A stretch of DNA of 64,000 nucleotides from Bradyrhizobium stylosanthis (GCF_001641335.1 NZ_LVEM01000010.1:57012-121011); one strand, 5' to 3'. Positions 34,078 to 41,384 are shown, counted from the stretch's first letter. Made by a program: numbers and translations. The notes: generated from the sequence alone by a model not told the origin.

Positions 34078-34114
34078 GCGGCTCCAGCATTAACGGGGTG
34101 CGAGCTGGAGCCGC
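34078..34114. repeat. GGCYCCRGC intergenic hairpin, member 5
   Basis: GCGGCTCCAGC (34078-34088) and GCTGGAGCCGC (34104-34114), perfect 11-bp stem, 15-base loop. The surrounding 33934-34489 has no supported gene. Confidence 0.6.
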
Positions 34115-34489
34115 GTTGTCACCACGCAAGCAAAGCACTCTAAGAGAGTCAGGCCCAGAGCGCGATTCAAACTCTTGGGCGGAACGAGAGTTTCTCAAGA
34201 CTGGAGCGCGCAAAATATCCAGCGCGGCTTCACATTTGTGGAGGCGCGCGACTCTTCTAAGTGGGAAGCCGCATTGAGTGCGCTGGCTTTTTAGCGCGCT
34301 CGCGGCCCCGGCGCTCCGCACCTGTCCTTCTCCTTGCGGAGAGGCCTGGGGCCGACGCGTTCGATCCAAGAAGAACTAGTGCCCGTGGCCGGAATTCCGT
34401 GGTTTGGAACCTTTGAGGTCGTAGTCCTTTTGCACAACCTCTAACCAAGTGTACCGAAGAAGCTTGCTGCGGAATTGAGGAGTGTTGCG

Positions 34490-34759
34490 ATGCGCGTTCC
34501 AGTCCTTGCAATGTTCGTGAGCGGCACACTCTGCGCCGCCGCGTCCGTGCAAGCTCAGACCTACGATCCCGCCTACCCTGTTTGCCTCCAAGTCTTTACG
34601 GGTGGGTTCATGGATTACTATTTCGAGTGCGCCTACACCAACATGCCCCAGTGTCAGGCCTCCGCATCCGGCCGCGCGGCATCGTGCGTGGTCAATCCCT
34701 ACTATGCCGGGAAAGGCGGAAAGCCTGCAGTGCGTCACAAGCGAACGCATCGTCAGTGA
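34490..34759 (+). CDS. DUF3551 secreted protein
   Basis: ATG 34490 with GAGGAG upstream; 89 residues. Signal peptide (MRVPVLAMFVSGTLCAAASV), then the DUF3551 pattern with spaced cysteines: YPVCLQVFTGGFMDYYFECA, YTNMPQCQASASGRAASCVV and NPYYA. DUF3551 proteins are short, rhizobial and uncharacterised. Confidence 0.8.
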   Translation: MRVPVLAMFVSGTLCAAASVQAQTYDPAYPVCLQVFTGGFMDYYFECAYTNMPQCQASASGRAASCVVNPYYAGKGGKPAVRHKRTHRQ

Positions 34760-34926
34760 CGACCGATTGAGAGCTATGACGGGCAAATATCCTGGGCCCC
34801 CGAGGAGGGCATCATGCCATGAGGTCGCCGAATGCAGTCTGCGAAACATACTCACAGCGATCTGCGTGATCAGCCCATAATCCCTCTTAGGCTGGATTTC
34901 AGCACGAATTTTCGTTTCGGACCGGT

Positions 34927-34959
34927 AAGGGGCTATCGCAAGATGGCCCCTTTTGCTTT
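34927..34959 (+). terminator. AAGGGGC hairpin with T run
   Basis: AAGGGGC (34927-34933) and GCCCCTT (34946-34952) followed by TTGCTTTTT. A near copy without the T run is at 27281. The rest of 34760-35070 holds nothing. Confidence 0.6.
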
Positions 34960-35070
34960 TTGGCGAGGCACCGAGGATTATCCAGGACAGTGCGGCTTAG
35001 GTCGTGATGAGATCGTCGCCGGGCTTGCCAATGCCGGCGGAGCGGCCCCGGTGGCTCGATTGCATAAGGA

Positions 35071-35442
35071 CTATTGAGCAGGCTCTATCATCGGCTTCCC
35101 CTTATCGATGATGTGTACCGTAAGCATTTTGAGGGTCTTGTCGCCCGCAATTTTGAAACCAGCGTGCGGCACATCGCGAACGTTGATGTTCGCCGCTCCA
35201 GTTGGGAATTGGATCTCCTTGCCGTCCGGAAGAGCGAGCGTGGCTCCCTCCGAAACATAGACTGCTTCTTCGCCGTGATGAGTGTGTCGCGCGAGATTAT
35301 TTCCAGGTGCGACGTCGACGACGCTAATAATGATCTCCATGTTTGTGCCGGTGAGATCGGCCCGCTTCAATTCTTGGCGGTTAGTCTGCGCCTGTGCTGA
35401 GCAGGTGAATGCGAGAAATAGAGCAACGGCTAAACGAAGCAT
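35071..35442 (-). CDS. Secreted cupin-domain protein
   Basis: About 123 residues from ATG 35442; an ATG at 35448 is also possible but too near GGGGAG. Signal peptide MLRLAVALFLAFTCSAQAQ. The cupin has metal-type motif 1 (ARHTHHGEEAVYVSEG) and motif 2 (GAANINVRDVPHAGFKIAG). Small single-domain cupins bind metal or small ligands; the role is unknown. The open frame upstream to 35604 is only the antisense of the 35461 remnant. Confidence 0.8.
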   Translation of the reverse strand: MLRLAVALFLAFTCSAQAQTNRQELKRADLTGTNMEIIISVVDVAPGNNLARHTHHGEEAVYVSEGATLALPDGKEIQFPTGAANINVRDVPHAGFKIAGDKTLKMLTVHIIDKGKPMIEPAQ

Positions 35443-35460
35443 CTTCATTCTCCCCAAAAG

Positions 35461-35652
35461 ATCGCAGCCGCCACGCCGGCCGTGCAGGACGGCCGGATCT
35501 ACAACGAGGGGATCAACTCGCAGTTCGTCGCGGGCAGCAAGGGCAATCCCGAGTTCGGCGCTGGCATCGCCTTCGCCAAAGAGCGCGGCTGGCTCGAGGT
35601 GCACGAAAGCGGCACCTATGTTCGACTGCTTCAGCCGACTGAGACGCTTTAG
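35461..35652 (+). pseudogene. 5'-truncated copy of the 25616 gene
   Basis: This frame reads AAATPAVQDGRIYNEGINSQ then FVAGSKGNPEFGAGIAFAKE and GWLEVHESGTYVRL, parallel to the gene at 25616. It has no start, and an in-frame stop lies just upstream. It abuts the cupin start region. Confidence 0.6.
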
Positions 35653-35665
35653 GAGATCACACTAG

Positions 35666-35708
35666 ATCGGCCCCGGCTGGGGTCTGGAGAACCGAGCGCG
35701 GGGCCGAT
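35666..35708. repeat. GGCYCC-type hairpin, member 6
   Basis: ATCGGCCCC (35666-35674) and GGGGCCGAT (35700-35708), perfect 9-bp arms, extended by an interrupted GCT/AGC. It follows the truncated copy at 35461. Confidence 0.5.
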
Positions 35709-35864
35709 GTGTCCGCCGGGTATCAGATCGGGCCCCGACAGCACACGCAGTGTGCTCGCGCATCGGGGCGCGGCCAATAGAAAAGGCCGTTATTCTACGG
35801 GCTCTCGTATGATTGATGAGGCCTGTGGCAATTCCGCAGCGCTTTTAAGTTCACAAGCAACGAT

Positions 35865-35890
35865 GGAACTCCATCTTTTTAACTTAGGTT
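35865..35890 (+). promoter_or_regulatory. Possible EcfG-type promoter (GGAAC-N17-GGTT)
   Basis: GGAAC (35865-35869) and GGTT (35887-35890), 27 bases before the cassette gene at 35917. One -10 mismatch. Confidence 0.35.
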
Positions 35891-35916
35891 AAATTTCCTA
35901 CGCCGGTGGCCAACCT

Positions 35917-36102
35917 GTGTTGCAAATCAACTGGGAACTGCGAGGGTCGTACCTTGAGGACCACGCGGATAGGCGTTGCATAAAAGACGAGTTGACGAAG
36001 GACATGCTTCGCCGCTCCCACGACGCGCTCACCAGGTCGTATGAGTTGCTCGCCAAGCCGGTGCCGTTCGTCTGGCACCCCGAGCAGCAAAAAGAACAAT
36101 AG
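35917..36102 (+). CDS. Cassette copy B, gene 1: small helical protein
   Basis: 61 residues from GTG 35917 (TTG 35920 also possible). KDELTKDMLRRSHDALTRSY matches VADELKHAMLRRSQIAITRS at 22.9 kb. It is the first gene of the repeated cassette. Function unknown. Confidence 0.6.
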   Translation: MLQINWELRGSYLEDHADRRCIKDELTKDMLRRSHDALTRSYELLAKPVPFVWHPEQQKEQ

Positions 36103-36155
36103 GAACGTCTGTCTACTTTGGTACTTTGGAACCTCGCTATGCGCGAGGTGATTCG

Positions 36156-36266
36156 ATGTTGGGAATGATCTTGCTGATGGCCGGGATTGGGACCGCTCTC
36201 GTCGGTTCCGTCATCGTCTTCTATGAATGGCGCGCGCTGGTCGGATACTGGCGAGGATTAGGATAA
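36156..36266 (+). CDS. Cassette copy B, gene 2: tiny membrane protein (36 aa)
   Basis: ATG 36156 to TAA 36266: MLGMILLMAGIGTALVGSVI then VFYEWRALVGYW, one membrane span and an aromatic-basic end. The last residues of the 22763 frame are nearly identical. Its leader (TTGGTACTTTG, a CCTCGC/GCGAGG stem, GATTCG) is also conserved. Confidence 0.65.
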   Translation: MLGMILLMAGIGTALVGSVIVFYEWRALVGYWRGLG

Positions 36267-36470
36267 GGCCGCATCATGCGGCTCAGGCTCGCCGACATGA
36301 ATGAAATGGACCTGCTCGGCGTGCTCGTCGAACTCTAGTTGCGATAGCACATCGATCGCGGCCTCAACGCCATTTCTGGCCGTGACTGTCGTTGTGACGT
36401 CCCGCCAAGCGTCCTTCTGCCACGTGCGGCCAGGCCGCCTGAACCCAACGCTTACCTTGAACAAGGGCAT
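36258..36470 (-). CDS. Small hypothetical protein (70 aa)
   Basis: Starts at ATG 36470. MPLFKVSVGFRRPGRTWQKD, VTTTVTARNGVEAAIDVLSQ and EQVHFIHVGEPEPHD suggest a ferredoxin-like small fold. It overlaps the end of the cassette membrane gene by 9 bases in opposite direction. Not recognised. Confidence 0.55.
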   Translation of the reverse strand: MPLFKVSVGFRRPGRTWQKDAWRDVTTTVTARNGVEAAIDVLSQLEFDEHAEQVHFIHVGEPEPHDAALS

Positions 36471-36544
36471 TTTCGCCTTCTCAATCAGAACGCGTACATT
36501 TAAGGCATCGCAATCTTAATCCTTTACTAGGCTGGGAGCCAACT

Positions 36545-36775
36545 ATGATTACCGCGGAAAAATGCAGAGAACTGGCTGCTGAATATAAGAAAATCTCCCA
36601 GCTCAGTGGACAATCTTCCGATCGCGTCTTCCTGATGAGAAATATCGCGAGAACTCTGACCGGCCTGGCAGGTCAATTGGCGCGACTTTCAATTGCTTCG
36701 AGAGGCGAACAAGCGAGCGATGGCACTAGATGCATCGATCAAGCCAGCCAATTACCCGGCCGGGACGGAGCGTGA
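36545..36775 (+). CDS. Cassette copy B, gene 3: small helical protein
   Basis: 76 residues from ATG 36545 behind GGGAG. ITAEKCRELAAEYKKISQLS and DRVFLMRNIARTLTGLAGQL parallel 22456-22644. The C-terminal 15 residues are not shared and may be run-on. Confidence 0.7.
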   Translation: MITAEKCRELAAEYKKISQLSGQSSDRVFLMRNIARTLTGLAGQLARLSIASRGEQASDGTRCIDQASQLPGRDGA

Positions 36776-36914
36776 GGCGCCGCTTCAGCGTGCCAGGGTC
36801 AATGAGACCGGCGGGCACCTTTTCGACTGGCTGACTTCGCCTGGCTTGCAGCCGCCCCACTAGCTTTGGAACAATTGTGCACTTTGGTACTGATGGAGTC
36901 GCCTTTTCCCAGAG

Positions 36915-37244
36915 GTGCCGTGTCAGAGATCAGGGAAGCTGAGCCATCACCCCGGCGCCCGCAGAGCGGCCCAACCTGTCCGACGTGCAGCCAGCCAGGA
37001 TGCGGAGAAACGGGTCGATGCGACGATCGCGAACGCCAAGAGCGCCATCTCCAAGGCGCGCGCGGCGAGCATCATCGTGCCCTTCTCGGCCGCCGCTGCG
37101 TTGCTGTTCGGAGTCGTCGCCGCATGGGCCGGCGCTGCAGCAGGCGTGCCAGAGAGGCCGGCCACTCTCCGCCTGGACGACGCATTCGAACCGCCGAGCA
37201 AGCCACCCAGCCGAGACGCCGCGGTCCATGCCTTGAAGGCTTGA
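36915..37244 (+). CDS. Small membrane protein or remnant
   Basis: The C-terminal two thirds look coding (strong G/C third positions): SQDAEKRVDATIANAKSAIS, then a membrane span (ASIIVPFSAAAALLFGVVAA). It resembles the C-terminal anchor of PhnA-like rhizobial membrane proteins. The first 30 residues look random, so it may be a 5'-truncated gene. Confidence 0.4.
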   Translation: MPCQRSGKLSHHPGARRAAQPVRRAASQDAEKRVDATIANAKSAISKARAASIIVPFSAAAALLFGVVAAWAGAAAGVPERPATLRLDDAFEPPSKPPSRDAAVHALKA

Positions 37245-37296
37245 AGGAACGACAATCAAGACCGACTTGTTCGCGTTTGACTCGAGCTTGATTTGC

Positions 37297-37319
37297 GGCG
37301 CCCCCAGTTAGGGGGCGCC
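37297..37319. terminator. Bidirectional hairpin between convergent genes
   Basis: GGCGCCCCC (37297-37305) and GGGGGCGCC (37311-37319), perfect 9-bp stem, 5-base loop, between the rightward 36915 and leftward 37350 genes. Confidence 0.65.
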
Positions 37320-37349
37320 CCTCTTCATTGGAGAAAGACGAGCTGCTCG

Positions 37350-37652
37350 TCAGCAGCCCTTGTCGTCGGCCGCAGTGGTCTTGGACGATTGTTCGGCCGC
37401 CGTCGGTTGGCTTTGCATCTGACGTTGGGCGTCCTGCGACGAGGTGGCCGTGCTCTCGGTCGCCTTGTTCATGGCCGAGGTCGGCGGATGCTCCTTGGCA
37501 TTCGATGATGCAACGCCCGTCGTTTCACCTGCTTTCCCTGTGGTCACAGGTCCGGAGCCGGCGTCGCGATCGGCCGTGTTGCAGGGGCCGCCAAGTGCAA
37601 TGGTCGAGCTGAGCGCTAGCAGGGCGCCGGCCAGCATTGATTTTCCAAACAT
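37350..37652 (-). CDS. Small secreted Ser/Thr-rich protein
   Basis: ATG 37652 with AGGAAGGAG upstream, 100 residues. Signal peptide MFGKSMLAGALLALSSTIAL, then a polar Ser/Thr/Ala-rich body (TGKAGETTGVASSNAKEHPP) ending DDKGC. Two cysteines (one after the signal, one terminal) could pair. No family recognised. Confidence 0.65.
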   Translation of the reverse strand: MFGKSMLAGALLALSSTIALGGPCNTADRDAGSGPVTTGKAGETTGVASSNAKEHPPTSAMNKATESTATSSQDAQRQMQSQPTAAEQSSKTTAADDKGC

Positions 37653-37788
37653 TGCAATCTCCTTCCTCGCTTTTACCGGCTGGGGTTTGGCGGAGCCGGG
37701 TTCCGCCATCTTGCGATGTGCCGGTCTAATCGCGAAAGACCCCGGCCGTTCCTAACGAGGCAGGAGCGGCAACTGCGCGCGGATCGCG

Positions 37789-37956
37789 CTATTCCGTGAA
37801 TTTGTCCGAGGCCTCGTCGGCGTTGATGGCGTGATCGCCGGACACCTCCCGTTCCGCTTCGCGCCAGAACTCGTCGTCCCGCCCCTCCGGCCTGCCGGCC
37901 AGCTCCCAGAGCTGATGCGCGCGAGTCCGGATGCGATCCTCCATCGAGTCCGTCAT
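37789..37956 (-). CDS. DUF2934 small protein
   Basis: Start at ATG 37956 behind AGGGAGGAG; the frame extends to 37980 but an EcfG-type promoter runs into that part. MEDRIRTRAHQLWELAGRPE then EFWREAEREV is the DUF2934 signature, shared with 21394. Likely stress-induced; function unknown. Confidence 0.75.
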   Translation of the reverse strand: MTDSMEDRIRTRAHQLWELAGRPEGRDDEFWREAEREVSGDHAINADEASDKFTE

Positions 37957-37986
37957 GTGTCTCCTCCCTTTGTCGCTCATGTTTCC

Positions 37987-38012
37987 AACGTTGCTCCGGC
38001 AGGTCGCGTTCC
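37987..38012 (-). promoter_or_regulatory. EcfG-type promoter of DUF2934 gene
   Basis: Reverse strand: GGAAC (38012-38008), 17 bases, CGTT (37990-37987), exact consensus, 31 bases before ATG 37956. Confidence 0.7.
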
Positions 38013-38028
38013 TGGAGGATTCGCCCTG

Positions 38029-39030
38029 CTATCTGCTTGCCGATTTCTGCCCGAGCTGATCGATGCGGCATTGCGACGGCTTCTTGTCCGGGCGCCAGCG
38101 CAGGATCCTGGTGCCGTGGCGAAACCGGCCGCCGGACACATGGTCATAGCAGACCTCGACGACATAAACCGGGCGCACCGGCTGCCACTCGGCGGATCGC
38201 TTGGTCGACCATCGGCTAGGCCCACCCGGCGCCTTGCCGGTGAAGCTGCTCTTACTGAGGATCTTCTCGAACTTATCGGTGAGACCGGGCCTGTCGGACG
38301 CCTTGATCGCCGAGGTGAAGCCGACATGGTGCAGCAACCCGGCCTCGTCATAGAGCCCAAGCAGCAGCGAGCCGAGCACCTTGCGCCTGCCCTGCTTCTT
38401 ATCGCCATATCTGAAGCCGCCGACCACGCAATCGGCCGACCGCAGCAACTTGATCTTCTGCATCCCATCGCGCGTGCCGCTGCGATAGGCAAGGTCCAGC
38501 CGCTTTGCCACGACGCCGTCGTGACCGTCCTCGACGTGCTGGAGCCAGCTTTTGGCCTCGGCAAAATTGCGGATCGCCGGCGAAAGCTTGAATATCTCGC
38601 TGCCCTTGAAATATCGCCGCGCGAACTTTTCCAGCGCAGGCCGCCGCCTCGCCAGCGGCAGCGCTGCGATGTCCACGTCCGCCGATCGCAGCAGATCGAA
38701 GGCGATGAAGCGTGCGGGCGTTTCCCGGGCAAGGCGCTTGACCCGGCTGGCCGCTGGATGGATGCGCTGGAGCAAGGCGTCGAACGCGTAGCCTTGGTCG
38801 AGCTCGATGACCAACTCCCCGTCGAGCATAAAGGACGCGGCGGACAGAGCTGATGCGGCGGCAACGACCTCCGGAAAATAGCGGACGAGGTCGCGGCCGC
38901 CTTTCGACTGCATGCGAACCCCGCGGCCGTCGCGAATGAGCAGGCAACGGAAACCGTCCCATTTCGGCTCGTATTGCCATTGCGCGCCGCGGGGAAGCTC
39001 GGTGACGGATTCGGCTTCCATCGGCTCCAT
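38029..39030 (-). CDS. ATP-dependent DNA ligase (LigC/LigD ligase-domain type)
   Basis: About 333 residues from ATG 39030. Adenylation motif YEPKWDGFRCLL (catalytic Lys), SKGGRDLVRYFPEV, motif III MLDGELVI, FIAFDLL, motif IV DGVVAKRLDLAYRSG and motif V KIKLLRSADCVVGGFRY are all present, followed by an OB-fold (RKVLGSLLLGLYDEAGLLHH, RWSTKRSAEWQPVRPVYVVE). It is complete, unlike the copy at 29685. Such stand-alone ligases support non-homologous end joining; no Ku gene lies in the window. Confidence 0.9.
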   Translation of the reverse strand: MEPMEAESVTELPRGAQWQYEPKWDGFRCLLIRDGRGVRMQSKGGRDLVRYFPEVVAAASALSAASFMLDGELVIELDQGYAFDALLQRIHPAASRVKRLARETPARFIAFDLLRSADVDIAALPLARRRPALEKFARRYFKGSEIFKLSPAIRNFAEAKSWLQHVEDGHDGVVAKRLDLAYRSGTRDGMQKIKLLRSADCVVGGFRYGDKKQGRRKVLGSLLLGLYDEAGLLHHVGFTSAIKASDRPGLTDKFEKILSKSSFTGKAPGGPSRWSTKRSAEWQPVRPVYVVEVCYDHVSGGRFRHGTRILRWRPDKKPSQCRIDQLGQKSASR

Positions 39031-39072
39031 CGTCAACACTCGCAGCGCGCCCGGATCACGCTCGTATCTCGC

Positions 39073-39279
39073 TCAACCGGGTTTAGCAGGATGCGCGGTG
39101 CGCGGATGGCGGTCGTGCAGCAGTCGCGCCAGCGCCTCCCGCGCCGAGGCATGCTCCTTCATCGCCGTCTCGAACAGCGCCTCCTGGACGTCGCGCGGCA
39201 TATCACCCCAGACGTCCATGGCAGCCTGCCCCAGCAGATAAGCAAAGCGTTTGTCCTCCACGTCGAGCCTCCCTCTCAT
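39073..39279 (-). CDS. Small helical hypothetical protein
   Basis: 68 residues from ATG 39279. DVEDKRFAYLLGQAAMDVWG, DVQEALFETAMKEHASAREA, LARLLHDRHPRT: an acidic helical protein found in rhizobia without known role. It follows the DUF892 promoter region divergently and precedes the ligase gene on the same strand. Confidence 0.65.
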   Translation of the reverse strand: MRGRLDVEDKRFAYLLGQAAMDVWGDMPRDVQEALFETAMKEHASAREALARLLHDRHPRTAHPAKPG

Positions 39280-39292
39280 ACCGCTGGGGATA

Positions 39293-39317
39293 GGAACTGC
39301 GGGCGCATGCCCGCGTT
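39293..39317 (+). promoter_or_regulatory. EcfG-type promoter of the DUF892 gene
   Basis: GGAAC (39293-39297), 16 bases containing a GCGGGC/GCCCGC palindrome, CGTT (39314-39317), exact consensus, 37 bases before ATG 39354. Confidence 0.75.
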
Positions 39318-39353
39318 CCAAACCCATTATTTGGCAACGGAGGCATTAACGAT

Positions 39354-39869
39354 ATGGGACTGTTCACCAAGGACATCAAATCGATGGACGACCTGCTCAT
39401 CCACGGTCTGCAGGACATCTATTACGCGGAGCAGCAGATCCTGAAGGCGCTGCCGAAGATGATCGACAAAGCGACCAACCGCGACCTCGTGACAGGCCTG
39501 AAGACCCACCTCGAGGAGACCAAGAAGCAGGTCGAGCGGCTCGACAAGGCATTCGCCAAGCTCGGCAAGCAGCCCAGCGGGACGAAGTGCCCGGCGATCG
39601 ACGGCATCATCAAGGAGGCGGACGAGACCGCGGGGGAGATCGAGGACAAGGCCGTGCTGGACGCCGCGATCGTCGCAAACGCGCAGGCCGTCGAGCACTA
39701 TGAGATGTGCCGCTACGGCACGCTGATCGCCTGGGCCGAGGAGCTTGGGCATGACGAGATCGTGCGCTTCCTCACGACCAATCTGAACGAGGAGAAGGCC
39801 GCGAACACCAAGCTCAACACGGTGGCCTTGCGCAAGGGCGTCAACGCGAAGGCCTCCAGCGCGGCCTAG
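39354..39869 (+). CDS. DUF892 (YciE/YciF) ferritin-like stress protein
   Basis: 171 residues forming one ferritin-like four-helix domain: MDDLLIHGLQDIYYAEQQIL, DLVTGLKTHLEETKKQVERL, QAVEHYEMCRYGTLIAWAEE, TTNLNEEKAANTKL. The Glu and His residues (EQQ, EHYE, EE) are the likely metal ligands. The C-terminal domain of the catalase fusion at 5918 is a relative. GGAGG lies upstream. Expected to be general-stress induced. Confidence 0.9.
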   Translation: MGLFTKDIKSMDDLLIHGLQDIYYAEQQILKALPKMIDKATNRDLVTGLKTHLEETKKQVERLDKAFAKLGKQPSGTKCPAIDGIIKEADETAGEIEDKAVLDAAIVANAQAVEHYEMCRYGTLIAWAEELGHDEIVRFLTTNLNEEKAANTKLNTVALRKGVNAKASSAA

Positions 39870-39896
39870 CTGTCCACCGAGCGGAATGGATCGACG

Positions 39897-39926
39897 GGGC
39901 CGTGCGCAAGCGCGGCCCTTTCGTTT
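39897..39926 (+). terminator. Rho-independent terminator
   Basis: GGGCC plus GCGC arms pair across CAAG with GCGC and GGCCC, followed by TTTCGTTTCT, 28 bases after the DUF892 stop. Confidence 0.7.
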
Positions 39927-39974
39927 CTGTTGCGGGGACGCGCGTTCTCGGAGGTGCTAGCCAAGCCATTGATA

Positions 39975-40025
39975 TGGTGGGCGCACCAGGGCTCGAACCT
40001 GGGACCCGCTGATTAAGAGTCAGTT
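39975..40025 (-). other. 3' fragment of tRNA-Lys(CUU), likely attachment-site scar
   Basis: The reverse strand reads the anticodon arm with loop CUCUUAA, variable region, a TTCGAGC T-loop, acceptor half and CCA end of a tRNA-Lys. The 5' half (D arm and acceptor start) is absent; unrelated sequence begins at about 40026. Integrases commonly leave such 3'-end copies. No integrase gene is recognised in 40026-40380, which otherwise shows no gene. Confidence 0.7.
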
Positions 40026-40380
40026 GGAGCGTGTCGATGCGCCAGGTCGCGGGCGCAGGTACACAAATGCGCAGCGAAGAAGTGACGCTTCCACGACTGA
40101 TCTACCGTTTCAGAGAACCTTGCTTACGCTGGCTGTCGCGATCTCTTTTTTGATCTCCCGGTGCACACGTCGTGCACACGCCGCGGTCTAAGCAATTGAA
40201 AAACTTAAATTCTCGTTCCAATCCATCATGGGCGCCACGGAAAAGCGATAGTCTTGCGGTTTCAATGACTTACCTAAATCGAGTGATCTGCATCTTGAAC
40301 TGTTACCCGCACCATCTAGCCGTTCGCAACGTCATCCTCAAGATCGCGCCTCCGGGCAATCGGTTTGAGAATCGCGGCCA

Positions 40381-40479
40381 TCAAGAGAGAGCAACACCGA
40401 TCACAAATGCCGCAATCAGAACAAGCTTGATCCCGCGCGCGGCACGGATCGTCCAACACATCAACAGAGAGCGAGCCAT
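40381..40479 (-). CDS. Possible tiny membrane protein (32 aa)
   Basis: ATG 40479 to TGA 40381: MARSLLMCWTIRAARGIKL then VLIAAFVIGVALS, a basic start and one membrane span. No clear ribosome site. Confidence 0.35.
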   Translation of the reverse strand: MARSLLMCWTIRAARGIKLVLIAAFVIGVALS

Positions 40480-40538
40480 CGGCGGTTAGCAGGAGAAGCT
40501 CGAGACAGAAGCCGAATCCGAGGATTCGCACCCTTGCT

Positions 40539-41354
40539 CTAGACCACCCTCACCTGGTTCGGATTGCGGGCGGGGTCGCTCCAGAACGCATCGTTCTCGT
40601 ATTTGCGCCAGAGGTCGCCAGGCAGCACGGTCTTGCGCCCCGGGGATTCCACGCGCCTGCCGACCTTGTGCAGACCCGGTGTGCCGATCCTGCGGTCGAA
40701 CTCCTCGGCGTCGAACTCGATGTTCTGGAAATCATGCGCGAACGGCTTCTCGCCGATGAACTCGTAGACCGCGGCGATCGCCCGCTCCGGCTGGGTGGTC
40801 AGCGTCTCGTAGGTCAGCGCCAGCAGGCACGCGGACTGCTCGCTGCAAAACGCTTCGCGTAGCGCATTCCAGGCAAAGCCGACCATGCCGTTGGGGCCTG
40901 CCAACCCGTCGACGCGCGAATACACCGTGCCGCTGGGTTCGAAGTTGAAGATTCCCGACGGCTGATACTTGTTCCTGCGAATGAGCCGCTCGACCGAATC
41001 CAGGATCCAGGGGATATGGCGGACGCAGCAGATCACCTTGGCGCGCGGAAACAGCTCGGTGACCAGCGGCAAGCGCGCACACCAATTGCGGTTGGTGTCG
41101 AAAACCACATGCCCTTTCGGCAGATCGGCGTAGTAGGTCGAGAAGATCGCCTTGACGAGTTCGCGGCGCTGCTCGTCGCTGATGAAGATCGCGGTCTCGT
41201 TGCTCATGCTCATGCTGCGCAGCATGCCGTCGACCAGCGAGCCGACCGGTCCGGTCATGCCGGCACGAAAGCGCGGGTTCTGCCGGAGGATAGCCGACAG
41301 CAACGTGGAGCCCGCACGCGGAAGTCCGGAAATGAAATGGATATCGCCTTGCAT
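40539..41354 (-). CDS. Sulfotransferase (PAPS-dependent)
   Basis: 271 residues from ATG 41354 (AGGATC before it). The 5'-phosphosulfate loop is FISGLPRAGSTLL (residues 7-19), and the 3'-phosphate site is VICCVRHIPWILDS with Arg112 and Ser120. The compact size and the opening match the bacterial sulfotransferase_3/tyrosylprotein-sulfotransferase-like group. It would move sulfate from PAPS to a hydroxyl of a protein or glycan. The gene starts 30 bases after the giant adhesin's stop on the same strand, and cysD/cysNC 19 kb upstream make PAPS. The acceptor is unknown; adhesin or surface glycan are candidates. Confidence 0.9.
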   Translation of the reverse strand: MQGDIHFISGLPRAGSTLLSAILRQNPRFRAGMTGPVGSLVDGMLRSMSMSNETAIFISDEQRRELVKAIFSTYYADLPKGHVVFDTNRNWCARLPLVTELFPRAKVICCVRHIPWILDSVERLIRRNKYQPSGIFNFEPSGTVYSRVDGLAGPNGMVGFAWNALREAFCSEQSACLLALTYETLTTQPERAIAAVYEFIGEKPFAHDFQNIEFDAEEFDRRIGTPGLHKVGRRVESPGRKTVLPGDLWRKYENDAFWSDPARNPNQVRVV

Positions 41355-41384
41355 GATCCTGCAAACCTGACCGTGGATTCGCGA

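Noticed and set aside
35449..35604. Longer N-terminus for the cupin gene
   Set aside because: The added residues are the antisense of the truncated 25616-like copy; the signal peptide begins at 35442.
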